DNA from: Glaciihabitans tibetensis
GTDB lineage: Bacteria > Actinomycetota > Actinomycetes > Actinomycetales > Microbacteriaceae
Assembly: GCF_003003265.1 (NCBI RefSeq)
Contig: NZ_PVTL01000002.1
Span: 372,001-436,000, forward strand
Direction: 5' to 3'
Length of the DNA stretch: 64,000 nt
Notes under the pieces: generated by a model
Database searches by the model: none
What the model was told of the DNA's origin: nothing
The model's input: only the letters and a program-made list of their open reading frames with translations
Made by a program: the position numbers and the translations under genes
Part shown: positions 9,697 through 18,301 of the stretch, one piece after another
How the letters are laid out: each line of letters opens with the position of its first letter
Numbering within the stretch: position 1 is the first letter of the stretch

Positions 9697-11058
9697 GTGA
9701 TCGACGTTGACTCCCTGGTGTCCCTACTCCGCTCTGATCTCGGCCAATCGGTGTCAACCGCGCCGGAGGCCCTCGAGGCAGTGCGCGCCGACCGTTCCGG
9801 CCAGGTGTCCCACTCTGCGCCGCTGGCCGTTGTCACAGCACGCAGCATCGAGGACGTGCAGGCGACGATGCGCTTCGCGTTCGAGCACGGAATTCCCGTG
9901 GTCCCCCGGGGCGCTGGCACCGGACTCGCCGGGGGAGCCATCGGCTCCGCGGGCGAAATCGTGCTGTCTACCCTCGAGATGAACCGAATCCTCGAGATCA
10001 ACCTCGACGATGAACTCGCCGTCGTCGAGCCTGGCATTATCAACGACACCCTCAATGCCGAGTTGGCCACGCGCGGCCTGTGGTTCGCCCCCGATCCCGC
10101 GAGCAAGGCGATCTCCACCGTGGGCGGCAACATCGCCACCAATGCTGGCGGGCTGTTGTGTGCCAAATACGGCGTCACCCGCGAGTCCGTCCTCGGCCTC
10201 AAGGTTGTCCTGGCTGATGGCCGACTCCTGACCCTCGGTCACCGCACGGTGAAGGGGGTCACCGGGCTCGACCTCACGGCACTCATGATTGGCTCCGAGG
10301 GCACGCTCGGCGTGATCGTCGAAGCGACGCTCCGGCTGCGGGCACTTCCCGTGGGGCCGGTAGCCACAATCGGCGCCTATTTTTCGACCATGGAGCAGGC
10401 GGCTCGAGCCTCCGCCGTGATCACCGCATCCCGACTGCGCCCGGCGGCGATGGAGCTGGTCGACGCATCCGCGCTCGCCGTGATCGGCCAGTACCTCGGC
10501 CTCGATCTGGCAGGCCGCGGGTCGTACCTGCTGGTGCAGACCGATGGACCGGCGGCCGATATCGAGGCCAGCGCTGCACTGTCGATCATCCGGTCGCTCG
10601 GTGGTGACGCGGAGTTGTCGACCGATCCGGCCGACGGTGATCGCCTGTTTGCCATCCGACGCTCCTTCCACCCCGCCATGACCACGCAGGGCACGGTGCT
10701 GATTGAGGACGTCGCCGTTCCGCGAAGCCAGCTGCCCGCCATGTTCGCTGCAATTGCGGAGATCGAAGAACGTTTCGGGCTGATCATTCCGACCGTCGCC
10801 CATGCTGGCGACGGAAACCTGCACCCGAACTTCGTATTCCAGGGCGCGGAGGTACCCGATGTCGTCTGGGCAGCGGCCGACGAACTCTTCCTCGCCTGCC
10901 TCCGTCTTGGCGGCACTCTGACCGGTGAGCACGGTGTGGGGATCCTGAAGAAACGTTGGTTGGAAGACGAGCTCGGTGCAGATCAGCTCGAATTGCAGCG
11001 CCAAGTTAAGGCAGTTTTCGATCCCCGGGGCATCCTGAACCCGGGCAAAGTGTTCTAG
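9697..11058 (+). CDS. FAD-binding oxidase, GlcD / D-lactate dehydrogenase family
   Basis: 453 aa. Oxidises a 2-hydroxy acid such as glycolate or D-lactate with FAD; substrate not determinable. The N-terminal PCMH-type FAD domain carries PVVPRGAGTGLAGGAIGS and GGNIATNAGGLLCAKYGVTR. The C-terminal FAD-oxidase domain has HAGDGNLHPNFVF and GTLTGEHGVGILKKRWL, with substrate/FAD-contacting histidines. Length is usual for single-subunit GlcD-like enzymes; no GlcE or GlcF partner lies nearby. GTG start at 9697 is fixed by the leaderless-type -10. Confidence 0.92.
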   Translation: MIDVDSLVSLLRSDLGQSVSTAPEALEAVRADRSGQVSHSAPLAVVTARSIEDVQATMRFAFEHGIPVVPRGAGTGLAGGAIGSAGEIVLSTLEMNRILEINLDDELAVVEPGIINDTLNAELATRGLWFAPDPASKAISTVGGNIATNAGGLLCAKYGVTRESVLGLKVVLADGRLLTLGHRTVKGVTGLDLTALMIGSEGTLGVIVEATLRLRALPVGPVATIGAYFSTMEQAARASAVITASRLRPAAMELVDASALAVIGQYLGLDLAGRGSYLLVQTDGPAADIEASAALSIIRSLGGDAELSTDPADGDRLFAIRRSFHPAMTTQGTVLIEDVAVPRSQLPAMFAAIAEIEERFGLIIPTVAHAGDGNLHPNFVFQGAEVPDVVWAAADELFLACLRLGGTLTGEHGVGILKKRWLEDELGADQLELQRQVKAVFDPRGILNPGKVF

Positions 11059-11125
11059 GCATTCTCCCAGCCAGCTCCCGATGATTGGGGGAATACCAAA
11101 CCACCACCTGCGGTTTTCTCCTGTG

Positions 11126-11854
11126 ATGAATCAGATCAGTGCTATGGAACAGGTCAGAACAGCCCCGTCGGCTCGCGCGCCACGTGCCACGGGACGTGCC
11201 AGCGCGCGCCAGCCACGCCCGACGATTGGTCAGGTGCGCCTGAGGATGGGCGCGCTCGGTTTGAGCTCGCTCGGCGTCCACGTCGTCGCGACGGTGGACG
11301 CGGTCGGTCCCGAAGTCGTCGGATTCGCGCCGGGCGACCGGGTAGCCATGCGCGAGCCCGAGTCTCGTGCGGGGTTCCAACGCGTCGTGAGCGAACGGGA
11401 CCTCATCGGTATCCCGAAGGACGTCGGTTTCGACGACGCCGCGGCGTTCCTGGCCCAGGGCCTGGTGGCCCGAACCATCCTCAAGCAGCTGCACAGCGTC
11501 GGCCGCGGCAACCGCATCGCCGTGTTGCCCGATCCGTCAGGCGCACACCGATTGGTCGAGGCCTGGGCCCGCCATCTCGGGGCGACGGTGGTTGCCGAAG
11601 GTGACTCAGCCGCGATCGACGTTGTCATTGGCGCGCAGGACTACCGGGCGGCCGAGCGATGGAAGTACGGGCATGGCCTCGCCCAGCTCGCGGCGTCCGA
11701 CGTCTTCCGGGTGATGCGCGAGGGCGCGTTCGACTCCGTGGGAGTGAGCCGCCACCCGCTGTCCGACGCCGCGCGCGTGCACGCCGATGTCGAGTCCGGT
11801 CGAGTCACCGGTCCCGTCGTGTTGCTTCCCGGAACGGGCGAGCTGGCGGCCTGA
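11126..11854 (+). CDS. Degenerate MDR (zinc-less quinone reductase-like) protein
   Basis: 242 aa. A recognisable MDR core runs through VVATVDAVGPEVVGFAPGDRVAM, ERDLIGIPKDVGFDDAAAFLAQGLVARTIL and a C-terminal LSDAARVHADVESGRVTGPVVLLP. The N-terminal catalytic-domain part is replaced by an Ala/Arg/Pro-rich stretch, the Gly-rich GxGxxG turn is missing (IAVLPDPSGAHRLVEAW stands there) and the cofactor domain is about 50 residues short. NADPH binding is therefore doubtful, and it may be a decayed or non-catalytic paralogue. Start uncertain: ATG 11126 or ATG 11144. It lies between the FAD oxidase and prsW on the same strand. A weak hairpin at 11061-11096 may end the upstream transcript. Confidence 0.7.
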   Translation: MNQISAMEQVRTAPSARAPRATGRASARQPRPTIGQVRLRMGALGLSSLGVHVVATVDAVGPEVVGFAPGDRVAMREPESRAGFQRVVSERDLIGIPKDVGFDDAAAFLAQGLVARTILKQLHSVGRGNRIAVLPDPSGAHRLVEAWARHLGATVVAEGDSAAIDVVIGAQDYRAAERWKYGHGLAQLAASDVFRVMREGAFDSVGVSRHPLSDAARVHADVESGRVTGPVVLLPGTGELAA

Positions 11855-11891
11855 CCGGCAGTCGGTTCAGGGTCGGGATGCCGGGTGAAGA

Positions 11892-11897
11892 TAGTCT
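11892..11897 (+). promoter_or_regulatory. Candidate leaderless -10 (TAGTCT) for prsW
   Basis: TAGTCT, 7 nt before the ATG at 11905; selects this start over an in-frame ATG at 11878. Confidence 0.55.
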
Positions 11898-11904
11898 CGG
11901 TGCC

Positions 11905-13110
11905 ATGACACCGAGTAACTCGATGCCCGAACCAACCACCGAACCAACTGCCGCGCCGAGGGCACCCTCCGAGGTGCGAGCGGGCGTCGTTCCCCAACCC
12001 GCGCTGGCGGGGAGCCCGAAGCGCCGGTATGGGCTCGTCATCCTTGGTGTGCTCGCGATCGCCGTGCTCGCGATAATCGTGCTTCTCGTGATTGTCTACT
12101 TTATTGCAGGCCTTGGCGTGAGTGCGTTTATTTTTGCCGGCGTGCTTGCCATCGTTCCGTTGGCCATCGTGCTGCTGGGCATCCGGTGGATCGATCGCTG
12201 GGACCCCGAGCCTCGGGGTGCTCTCGCGTTCTGCTTCCTGTGGGGAGCGGGAGTTGCCGTCCTCATCGCCCTGCTGGTCGGTGCTCAGGTCGACAATGTG
12301 GTGAACAGCCTCGGCGGACCCGGGCCGGGTTACGAGTTCTTCGGCGCGGTGATCCAGGCGCCGATCGTGGAGGAAGTGGGCAAGGGCCTTGGTGTTCTGA
12401 TGCTCTTCTTGTTCGCGCGCAAACACTTCGATGGCCCGGTGGATGGGCTTGTTTATGCGGCGACCGTCGCGGCGGGGTTCGCCTTCTCGGAGAACATCCT
12501 GTACTTCGGCCAGGCAATCATCGAGTCCGGCGGCAGTGTTGCTGGGGTGTTCCAGATCTTCCTCATCCGCGGGCTCATGTCGCCGTTCGCCCACGTCATG
12601 TTCACCGCCTGCATCGGCATCTTCCTCGGACTGGCTGCCAGCCGCACCGGAGGCGGTGGCGGGGCGGGATTCTTCCTGATCGGGCTGATTCCCGCGGTGG
12701 CCCTGCACGCGCTCTGGAACGGTTCGCTGTTCATCGTCCGCGACTTCTACGGCTATTACCTGGTCATCCAGTTGCCGCTCTTTCTCCTCGCCATTGCGAT
12801 CGTCATCTACCTTCGCCGTCAGGAGTCCCGGGTCACCCAGAGACACCTCACCGCCTACGCGCTCGCCGGCTGGTTCAACCCCGACGAGGTCGGCGCTCTT
12901 GCGACCGGTCAGGGCCGCCGCACGGCAATGCGCTGGGCGCGACAGCACGGCGTTGACCGGGCGATGAAGCGATACATCCGCGCCGCCACCCGCCTTGCTT
13001 TCTCTCGGCAATCCATGGTTTCGGGCCACCGGGTAGTGCGTGCCCAGGAAGAGGAAGCCGCACAGCTTGAAGTGGTTGTGGCGTCGCGTCGGGCGTTGCG
13101 CGGTGAGTGA
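11905..13110 (+). CDS. prsW: PrsW-family intramembrane metalloprotease
   Basis: 401 aa, about nine hydrophobic segments after a 35-residue Pro/Thr-rich N-terminus. The family's active-site motifs are present: EEVGKG (E156, E157), the SENILYF helix (E196, N197), H230 in SPFAHVMF and a later histidine in VALHALWNGS. In B. subtilis PrsW makes the first cut of anti-sigma factor RsiW; actinobacterial members are numerous and their substrates mostly unknown. No anti-sigma factor gene is next to it. The C-terminal approximately 100 residues are cytoplasmic and basic (QGRRTAMRWARQHGVDRAMKR). Start chosen by the leaderless -10. Confidence 0.9.
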   Translation: MTPSNSMPEPTTEPTAAPRAPSEVRAGVVPQPALAGSPKRRYGLVILGVLAIAVLAIIVLLVIVYFIAGLGVSAFIFAGVLAIVPLAIVLLGIRWIDRWDPEPRGALAFCFLWGAGVAVLIALLVGAQVDNVVNSLGGPGPGYEFFGAVIQAPIVEEVGKGLGVLMLFLFARKHFDGPVDGLVYAATVAAGFAFSENILYFGQAIIESGGSVAGVFQIFLIRGLMSPFAHVMFTACIGIFLGLAASRTGGGGGAGFFLIGLIPAVALHALWNGSLFIVRDFYGYYLVIQLPLFLLAIAIVIYLRRQESRVTQRHLTAYALAGWFNPDEVGALATGQGRRTAMRWARQHGVDRAMKRYIRAATRLAFSRQSMVSGHRVVRAQEEEAAQLEVVVASRRALRGE

Positions 13111-13194
13111 GAGTCCGCACACTGTGAGCGATCGTCCAGCATGCGCGCGCCGCTGTGGATAAACTGGATGGCTGGAATTTGAGGGGTCGTCAAA

Positions 13195-15402
13195 GTGGTA
13201 TCACCCGAACTTGCGCGTGAGCGCGAATACGTTTCAACCCTGTACGCGCGGCTCGACGCGCTCCGGGTCGAGACGCAGGAGCAACTCGATGCGGTGCGCC
13301 GGTCCAACGCCGGGGGCACCCATCAGAACCGATCAGAGCGCGATTCCTTTGCGCGCATCTACACCGATCGAATCGCTCAACTGAACGAGGTCGACGAGCG
13401 TCTCGCGTTCGGCCGGCTGGAACTCACCGGGGGAGTGAATCGCTACATCGGCCGGATTGGGCTGCGTGACACCGACCAGCAACCCATCCTCCTTGACTGG
13501 CGGGTGCCACAGGCGAGCGCGTTCTACCAGGCGACGGCGGCAACACCGCTGGGTGCCAGAGCGCGCCGACACCTCACCAGCAAGGGCCGGCAGATCACGC
13601 GTATCGAGGACGAGATTTTCGACCAGGACCTTTTACAGGGGGATGTCTCGGAGTTGCAGGGTGAGGGCGCCCTCTTAGCCGCGCTCCGGGAGACACGCAC
13701 CGGACGCATGAGCGACATCGTCGCGACTATCCAGGCGGAACAGGACCGCATCATCCGGTCCGACCTCGCGGGCGTGCTGGTCGTGCAGGGTGGCCCCGGT
13801 ACCGGAAAAACTGCCGTCGCGCTGCATCGCGCCGCGTTTTTGCTCTACTCCCACCGCGAACGCTTGCGCTCCACCGGTGTGCTCATTGTCGGTCCGTCCC
13901 CGTCGTTTCTGCAGTACATCGAGGCCGTACTGCCGTCTCTCGGCGAAACCGGCGTTGTACTGGCGAGCGTCGGCCAGCTCTACCCCGGGCTCGACACCAC
14001 GGTGGAGGATTCCCCCGACGTCGCCGCACTCAAGGGCTCCGACGAGATGGCGAGCCTCATCTCGCGCGGCGTGCGTTCGCGTCAGCAGGTCCCGGCCGGG
14101 CCGCAAACGCTCGACGTCAACGGCGAGAAGCTCGTGTTGCAGCCGCAGCTCGTCGCCAGCGCGATGGCAACCGCGCAACAGAGTCGCAAGCCGCACAATG
14201 TCGCCCGCCAACAGTTTCAGAAGACCGTGCTGAATGCCCTCACGAAAAAGCTGGCAGAGCAGCTGCGTAGTCACGGCAGCACGATCGACGAGGCCGACCT
14301 TTCCTGGTTGCGGGAAGACCTGCGCTCCTCGCACGACGTGCGGGTCGCCCTGAACACGGCCTGGCTCCCGCTGACCCCGGAGAAGTTCATCCAGGACCTT
14401 TTCGCGCGACCGAATTGGCTCGCGAGCCTCACCCCGCGCTGGACACCAGAGCGGCGCGCGCTGCTGCGCCGCGACCGTGACGTCCCGTTCAGCATCTCCG
14501 ATGTACCCCTGCTCGACGAGGCTGCGGAGCTCCTCGGTGAGTTCGACGCGAAGAATGACGCAGAAAAACGGGAGCGCAAGCAGCAGCGCAAGCGCGACGT
14601 CGAAAATGCCGAAGCAGCCATCCGAAACATGGGCGTCGAAGGCCTCGTGAACGCGGATGACCTCGCGGCGGGATTCGGTGAGACCGCAGTTCGCGGCTCC
14701 ACCGCCGATCGCGCCGCCGCGGACCGAAGCTGGACCTACGGCCACATCGTCGTCGACGAAGCCCAGGAACTCTCGCCCATGCAGTGGCGGGTGCTGCGCC
14801 GTCGTGGTCCGTTGCGTTCGTTCACGATTGTCGGGGATGTCGCGCAGGCCAGCTCCGCAGCCGCTGCACCCAACTGGGCGCAAGCCCTCAAGGCCCTGAC
14901 GGATGATTTCCGGTTGGAGGAGCTGACGGTGAACTACCGTACCCCGGCGCAGATCACCGCCGCCGCCGAAAGAATGGCTCTTGCCCACAACCTGCCGATC
15001 ACCCAGTCCACCGCGGTCCGGGAGAGCGAGTGGCCGGTCGACTGGCTCGAGGTCGAGGCTGACGAACTCGTGTCGGCCGTGGTCGATGTGGTGGACGAAG
15101 ATCGGGAGATCGACTCCCGCGGCACGCTGGCGGTGATCGTTCCGGCGAGGCTTCGTCACACGGTGTACCTCGCGCTCGAACGCCAACACCACGAGTCCGT
15201 GGGAGAGTCGGCGGTCGGTCTGAGCCGGCCCATTGCTGTTCTCACGCCCCAGGAAACAAAGGGTCTGGAATTCGACTCGGTCGTCATCGTGGAACCGAAC
15301 GAGATCGTGGTCGGCTCGGCACGTGGTGTCGGTGCGCTCTACGTGGCCATGACCCGCCCGACCCAGCGGTTGCACCTCGTCGGCACCGAACCGATCATCT
15401 GA
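13195..15402 (+). CDS. helD: HelD-type RNA polymerase-recycling helicase-like ATPase
   Basis: 735 aa. SF1 (UvrD/Rep-like) ATPase of the actinobacterial HelD class, which pries stalled RNA polymerase off DNA. The start REREYVSTLYARLDALR forms the long coiled-coil arm that enters the polymerase secondary channel, followed by the YIGRIGLRD..LLDWRVP block typical of HelD. Walker A is at residues 199-206 (GGPGTGKT), and the Walker B-like VDEAQELSPMQWR and FTIVGDVAQ, VNYRTPAQI and TPQETKGLEFDSVV motifs are in order. Length matches the M. smegmatis protein closely. GTG start, with GAGGGG about 10 nt upstream; a possible -10 TAAACT at 13160-13165. A strong terminator follows. Confidence 0.92.
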   Translation: MVSPELAREREYVSTLYARLDALRVETQEQLDAVRRSNAGGTHQNRSERDSFARIYTDRIAQLNEVDERLAFGRLELTGGVNRYIGRIGLRDTDQQPILLDWRVPQASAFYQATAATPLGARARRHLTSKGRQITRIEDEIFDQDLLQGDVSELQGEGALLAALRETRTGRMSDIVATIQAEQDRIIRSDLAGVLVVQGGPGTGKTAVALHRAAFLLYSHRERLRSTGVLIVGPSPSFLQYIEAVLPSLGETGVVLASVGQLYPGLDTTVEDSPDVAALKGSDEMASLISRGVRSRQQVPAGPQTLDVNGEKLVLQPQLVASAMATAQQSRKPHNVARQQFQKTVLNALTKKLAEQLRSHGSTIDEADLSWLREDLRSSHDVRVALNTAWLPLTPEKFIQDLFARPNWLASLTPRWTPERRALLRRDRDVPFSISDVPLLDEAAELLGEFDAKNDAEKRERKQQRKRDVENAEAAIRNMGVEGLVNADDLAAGFGETAVRGSTADRAAADRSWTYGHIVVDEAQELSPMQWRVLRRRGPLRSFTIVGDVAQASSAAAAPNWAQALKALTDDFRLEELTVNYRTPAQITAAAERMALAHNLPITQSTAVRESEWPVDWLEVEADELVSAVVDVVDEDREIDSRGTLAVIVPARLRHTVYLALERQHHESVGESAVGLSRPIAVLTPQETKGLEFDSVVIVEPNEIVVGSARGVGALYVAMTRPTQRLHLVGTEPII

Positions 15403-15409
15403 CCGTTTA

Positions 15410-15466
15410 AAAACTCATCGCCCGGTGCTGCGGCAATGCCTGCGAGTCGACCGGGCGGTGAGTTTT
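15410..15466 (+). terminator. Intrinsic terminator after helD
   Basis: 17-bp stem: AAAACTCATCGCCCGGT (15410-15426) with 15450-15466, one T-G wobble, flanked by A and T runs so it can work in both directions. Confidence 0.9.
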
Positions 15467-15629
15467 GTTGTGACAACAGCTTCGTACTGACGATGTAAAA
15501 AAGCAAGAGAAATCTTTCGATACAGTCTGTTTAATTTCTTCATCGAGATCGCGCGGGCCGGCGGCCCACACAGCCGAGTCAAACTCGTTACCCGGCAAAA
15601 ACACGGGTGCGCTGGTGCAGGATGGAGCA

Positions 15630-16085
15630 ATGTTCCTTCGCCACCCCTTCCTCAGCTTCGTGACGCTGGCGTATCTCGGGTTGGTCGGCTGGATCACGCT
15701 GGGTCCGCAGCCGTTCGAGGGCGATTCCGACGGGCTGATCTGGCGCCTGCTTCGGGTGCTCCAGCGCTACGAGGCGACCGACTGGATCAACTATTCGCGC
15801 CTGGAGTTCGGGGCGAACGTTGCGATGTTCCTGCCGATCGGACTTTTCTTTCTGTTGTTGTTTGGCCGCCGACTCTGGTGGCTCTCGGTGCTGTTCGGCG
15901 TTGGCCTGACCGTGAGCATCGAATTCGCGCAACTCTTTCTGCCGGGCCGGGTCTCCGATCCTCGCGACCTGCTTGCCAACTCGGCTGGCGCCTTCATCGG
16001 CGTGGTCGCGGGATTGGTGCTGACCGCCAGCAAGGCCAGAGCGATCCGGAGAACCCAGCAGCAGCGCCGGGTGCGCACCAGTTAG
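15630..16085 (+). CDS. VanZ-like family membrane protein
   Basis: 151 aa, four predicted transmembrane segments (FLSFVTLAYLGLVGWITLGP; NVAMFLPIGLFFLLLF; WLSVLFGVGLTVSIEFAQLFL; LLANSAGAFIGVVAGLVL), with the VanZ-like NVAMFLPIG, IEFAQLFLPGR.SDPRDLLANSAGA motifs and a basic tail. VanZ of enterococci gives low-level teicoplanin resistance, but housekeeping VanZ-like proteins have no settled role. ATG 15630 is preferred to GTG 15615 because CAGGAT sits 6 nt upstream of it. The gap 15467-15629 is unusually AT-rich for this genome and shows no gene. The last 4 bp overlap the convergent emfourin-like gene. Confidence 0.88.
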   Translation: MFLRHPFLSFVTLAYLGLVGWITLGPQPFEGDSDGLIWRLLRVLQRYEATDWINYSRLEFGANVAMFLPIGLFFLLLFGRRLWWLSVLFGVGLTVSIEFAQLFLPGRVSDPRDLLANSAGAFIGVVAGLVLTASKARAIRRTQQQRRVRTS

Positions 16086-16351
16086 CGCGTCGTTTCAACC
16101 TGCTTCACTCGTTCCACCAGCTCAAGCCACGGTCCGGTGACCAGCTGCTCGGGGATAGTGACCCGCCGACGGGAGTAGCGGATCTCGTAGACGTAGCGAT
16201 CTGGCTGCGGGGGGCACGAGGACCGCTCGTCCCAGGGAAGGCGGCCAAGCAGCTCTTCCCACCATTCCCGGTCCGGCTGCTCGTCGGTCGCCACAGCCCA
16301 GGTTCGTCTGAGCCCGGCGATGCCACCGCTGCGGGTCACGTACACCTTCAT
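16082..16351 (-). CDS. Protealysin inhibitor emfourin-like protein
   Basis: 89 aa, no signal peptide. Begins MKVYVTRSGGIAGLRRTW and contains RYVYEIRYSRRRVTIPEQ, the pattern of emfourin, the inhibitor encoded beside protealysin (M4) in Serratia. Here it follows the M4 protease gene by 9 bp on the same strand, the expected protease/inhibitor pairing. The role (keeping a cytoplasmic M4 protease in check) is from the family; inhibition in this organism is inference. Confidence 0.85.
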   Translation of the reverse strand: MKVYVTRSGGIAGLRRTWAVATDEQPDREWWEELLGRLPWDERSSCPPQPDRYVYEIRYSRRRVTIPEQLVTGPWLELVERVKQVETTR

Positions 16352-16360
16352 CGCGCCAGT

Positions 16361-17425
16361 TTAACCGTCGGCGGTGATTCCAACACCCCGCCAGCCAGCG
16401 ATGACCGCGTCACGCTCCACGGATGCCTCCCCGAATCGCGCGGCCGCGGCTCGCGTGGTCGCTTCAGCGAACGCCGTGAAGTTGGTCGTCTCGGGCAGGG
16501 TCTCTTCGGTCAGTGCGTCGTACCAGATGCGACCAGCGCGCTCCCAGGCGAAGCCCCCGAGCTCGTTGGCTACCAGATAGAACGCGTGATTGGGGATCCC
16601 GGAGTTCAGATGCACGCCACCGTTGTCTTCGCGGGTGTCAACGTAGTCACGCATATGAGCCGGTTGTGGGTCGCGCCCAAGCACGTCATCGTCATACGCG
16701 GTGCCCGGTGCGCGCATCGAGCGAAGAGCGTCCCCCTCGACCGCATCGGTGAACAATCCCAGTCCGATCAGCCAGGTGGCCTCCTCGACGTCGTGACCGA
16801 GGGTGTGTTGCTCGACGAGCGCGCCGATCACGTCAGAGAATGACTCGTTGAGAGCACCAGACTGACCCTCGTACCGGAGGTTCGCCGTGTACTGGGTCAC
16901 ACCGTGGGCGAGCTCGTGACCGATGACGCTCAGCGACGCCGTCATCCGGGTGAATACCACGCCGTCGCCGTCACCGAACACCATGCGTTCGCCGTCCCAG
17001 AAAGCGTTGTCATACGCGTCGCCGAAGTGGACGGACGCGTCAAGCGGAAGGTTGTTCCCGTCGATGGAAGCGCGTTGCAGTACGTCGCGGAGGAACGCAT
17101 GGGTGTGGCCGAGCCCGTCGTACGCCTCGTTCACCGCGGGATCCGCTCCTGCGGGATCGCCCTCGCGACGCACAACCTCGCCGGGAAGCACCTCTGTTCC
17201 CCGGGTGTCGAAGATTGTGCGCTGGGGGTCGGCGAACTCCGGTGGAGTGACGGCGTTCAGCTGCCGCCGCTCGCCGTGGGGCGCTGCCTCCGGAGAGCGG
17301 ACTCCCCGGAACGGCTGGTCGCGGGCTAGCGAAGCGCGAGCGGCAGCAGCAACTCGCGCCAATTCGGGCGCTTCAAGCCCCGCGAGTCTCTGCAAGAGGT
17401 ACGGCGGAATAATCATGCAACTCAT
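16361..17425 (-). CDS. Protealysin-type M4 (thermolysin-like) metallopeptidase
   Basis: 354 aa. Zinc endopeptidase with HELAH at H170-H174, third zinc ligand E194 in GALNESFSD and the catalytic-histidine block GGVHLNSGIPNHAFY. There is no secretion signal. The protein opens with a short propeptide carrying IIPPYLLQRLA, close to the PPYML motif of protealysin-like precursors, whose members are made inside the cell. ATG 17425 was chosen for its GAGGA site 8 nt upstream; a longer frame to 17563 is Cys/Ser-rich and unlike the family. Pairs with the emfourin-like gene downstream. Divergent from the NTF2-like gene. Confidence 0.93.
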   Translation of the reverse strand: MSCMIIPPYLLQRLAGLEAPELARVAAAARASLARDQPFRGVRSPEAAPHGERRQLNAVTPPEFADPQRTIFDTRGTEVLPGEVVRREGDPAGADPAVNEAYDGLGHTHAFLRDVLQRASIDGNNLPLDASVHFGDAYDNAFWDGERMVFGDGDGVVFTRMTASLSVIGHELAHGVTQYTANLRYEGQSGALNESFSDVIGALVEQHTLGHDVEEATWLIGLGLFTDAVEGDALRSMRAPGTAYDDDVLGRDPQPAHMRDYVDTREDNGGVHLNSGIPNHAFYLVANELGGFAWERAGRIWYDALTEETLPETTNFTAFAEATTRAAAARFGEASVERDAVIAGWRGVGITADG

Positions 17426-17550
17426 ACTTCGATCCTCACACGGGCCACCGACGCACGGCGTCGCGCACACACCGCGCGAGGCCGCATGGACGCCCCGCGA
17501 CACCGTGTCCACGGGGTGTGCGATCGCGGTTGGCACGGTAGAACAGAGGG

Positions 17551-17910
17551 ATGACGGACACACTCAGCACTTGGATCGACGGCTATCGGCGTGCCTGGGA
17601 ATCGAATGATCCTGACGATATTCGCGCATTGTTCACCGAAGACGCCGAGTACCGTACCGAGCCGTACGGTGAGCCGTGGCGCGGCCACGGCGAGATCGTG
17701 TCGGGCTGGCTGGAAGCACGCGATGAACCGGGCGAGGCTGAGTTCGAGTGGAAATCGGTGGTGTCCACGGCAGAGCTGGGAATCGCCGAAGGGGTCACGG
17801 ATTACGTCGATCGTGGCACGACCTACAGCAACCTCTGGGTGGTTCGTTTCGCCCCGGACGGGCGCGCCACCGAGTTCACCGAGTGGTGGATGGACCAGGA
17901 CAGCGAGTAG
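17551..17910 (+). CDS. SnoaL/NTF2-like fold protein
   Basis: 119 aa. NTF2-like cone: an N-terminal helix (LSTWIDGYRRAWESNDPDDIRALF), TEDAEYRTEPY, GHGEIVSGWL and a beta sheet ending WVVRFAPDGRATEFTEWWMD. Such proteins bind small ligands or act as isomerases and cyclases; nothing here identifies a ligand. TAGAAC at 17539-17544 is 6 nt from the ATG (leaderless-like, imperfect), and AGAGGG overlaps the same gap. Single-gene unit, convergent with the 73-aa gene. Confidence 0.85.
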   Translation: MTDTLSTWIDGYRRAWESNDPDDIRALFTEDAEYRTEPYGEPWRGHGEIVSGWLEARDEPGEAEFEWKSVVSTAELGIAEGVTDYVDRGTTYSNLWVVRFAPDGRATEFTEWWMDQDSE

Positions 17911-17934
17911 CGCCGCGAACGGGGCGGAGAGCTG

Positions 17935-18156
17935 TCAGGCCTTTTCGTCTCTCCCGGTGGTTTTGCCCGGGCGCACGACGGCGTCGTCGCGCACGTCGAT
18001 ACGGGTAGGTCCGTCAGCGCGCTCCGTGATATCGACGCGCGGCGCGGCGTCCGATTCTTCCGACTTGGGCGCTGTGGTCAGCTGGTCGTGACGCTTGTCT
18101 TCGTCGCTCATCTCGTCGAAGTTGGTGTCTTCGGACTTGGTGTCGTCGCGGTTCAC
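17935..18156 (-). CDS. Small charged, probably disordered protein (73 aa)
   Basis: 73 aa, rich in Asp, Glu, Arg and Lys, with a short strand-like middle (APRVDITERADGPTRIDVRDDAVVRPG). No membrane segment or known domain. GTG at 18156 has GGGGAG 5 nt upstream; ATG 18111 is an alternative. A 6-bp hairpin (18176-18190) and several CTCCGGCAA repeats (18227-18279) lie in the 145 bp before it, with nothing else visible there. Confidence 0.5.
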   Translation of the reverse strand: MNRDDTKSEDTNFDEMSDEDKRHDQLTTAPKSEESDAAPRVDITERADGPTRIDVRDDAVVRPGKTTGRDEKA

Positions 18157-18301
18157 GATGCTCCCCGGTTTTCATCGGACGCTCCGTCCGTGCTATCGAC
18201 ACTAGGCCCTGAGCCGGCCGCCCGGGTCCGGCAACTCCGGCAACGCGTAACTCCGGCAACTCCGGCAACCCGCAACTCCTGACAGCTCGGACCTCACCCG
18301 G

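Noticed and set aside
17426-17563. Longer N-terminus of the M4 protease
   Set aside because: Cys/Ser-rich, not family-like; ATG 17425 has a good ribosome site and starts the PPYLL propeptide.
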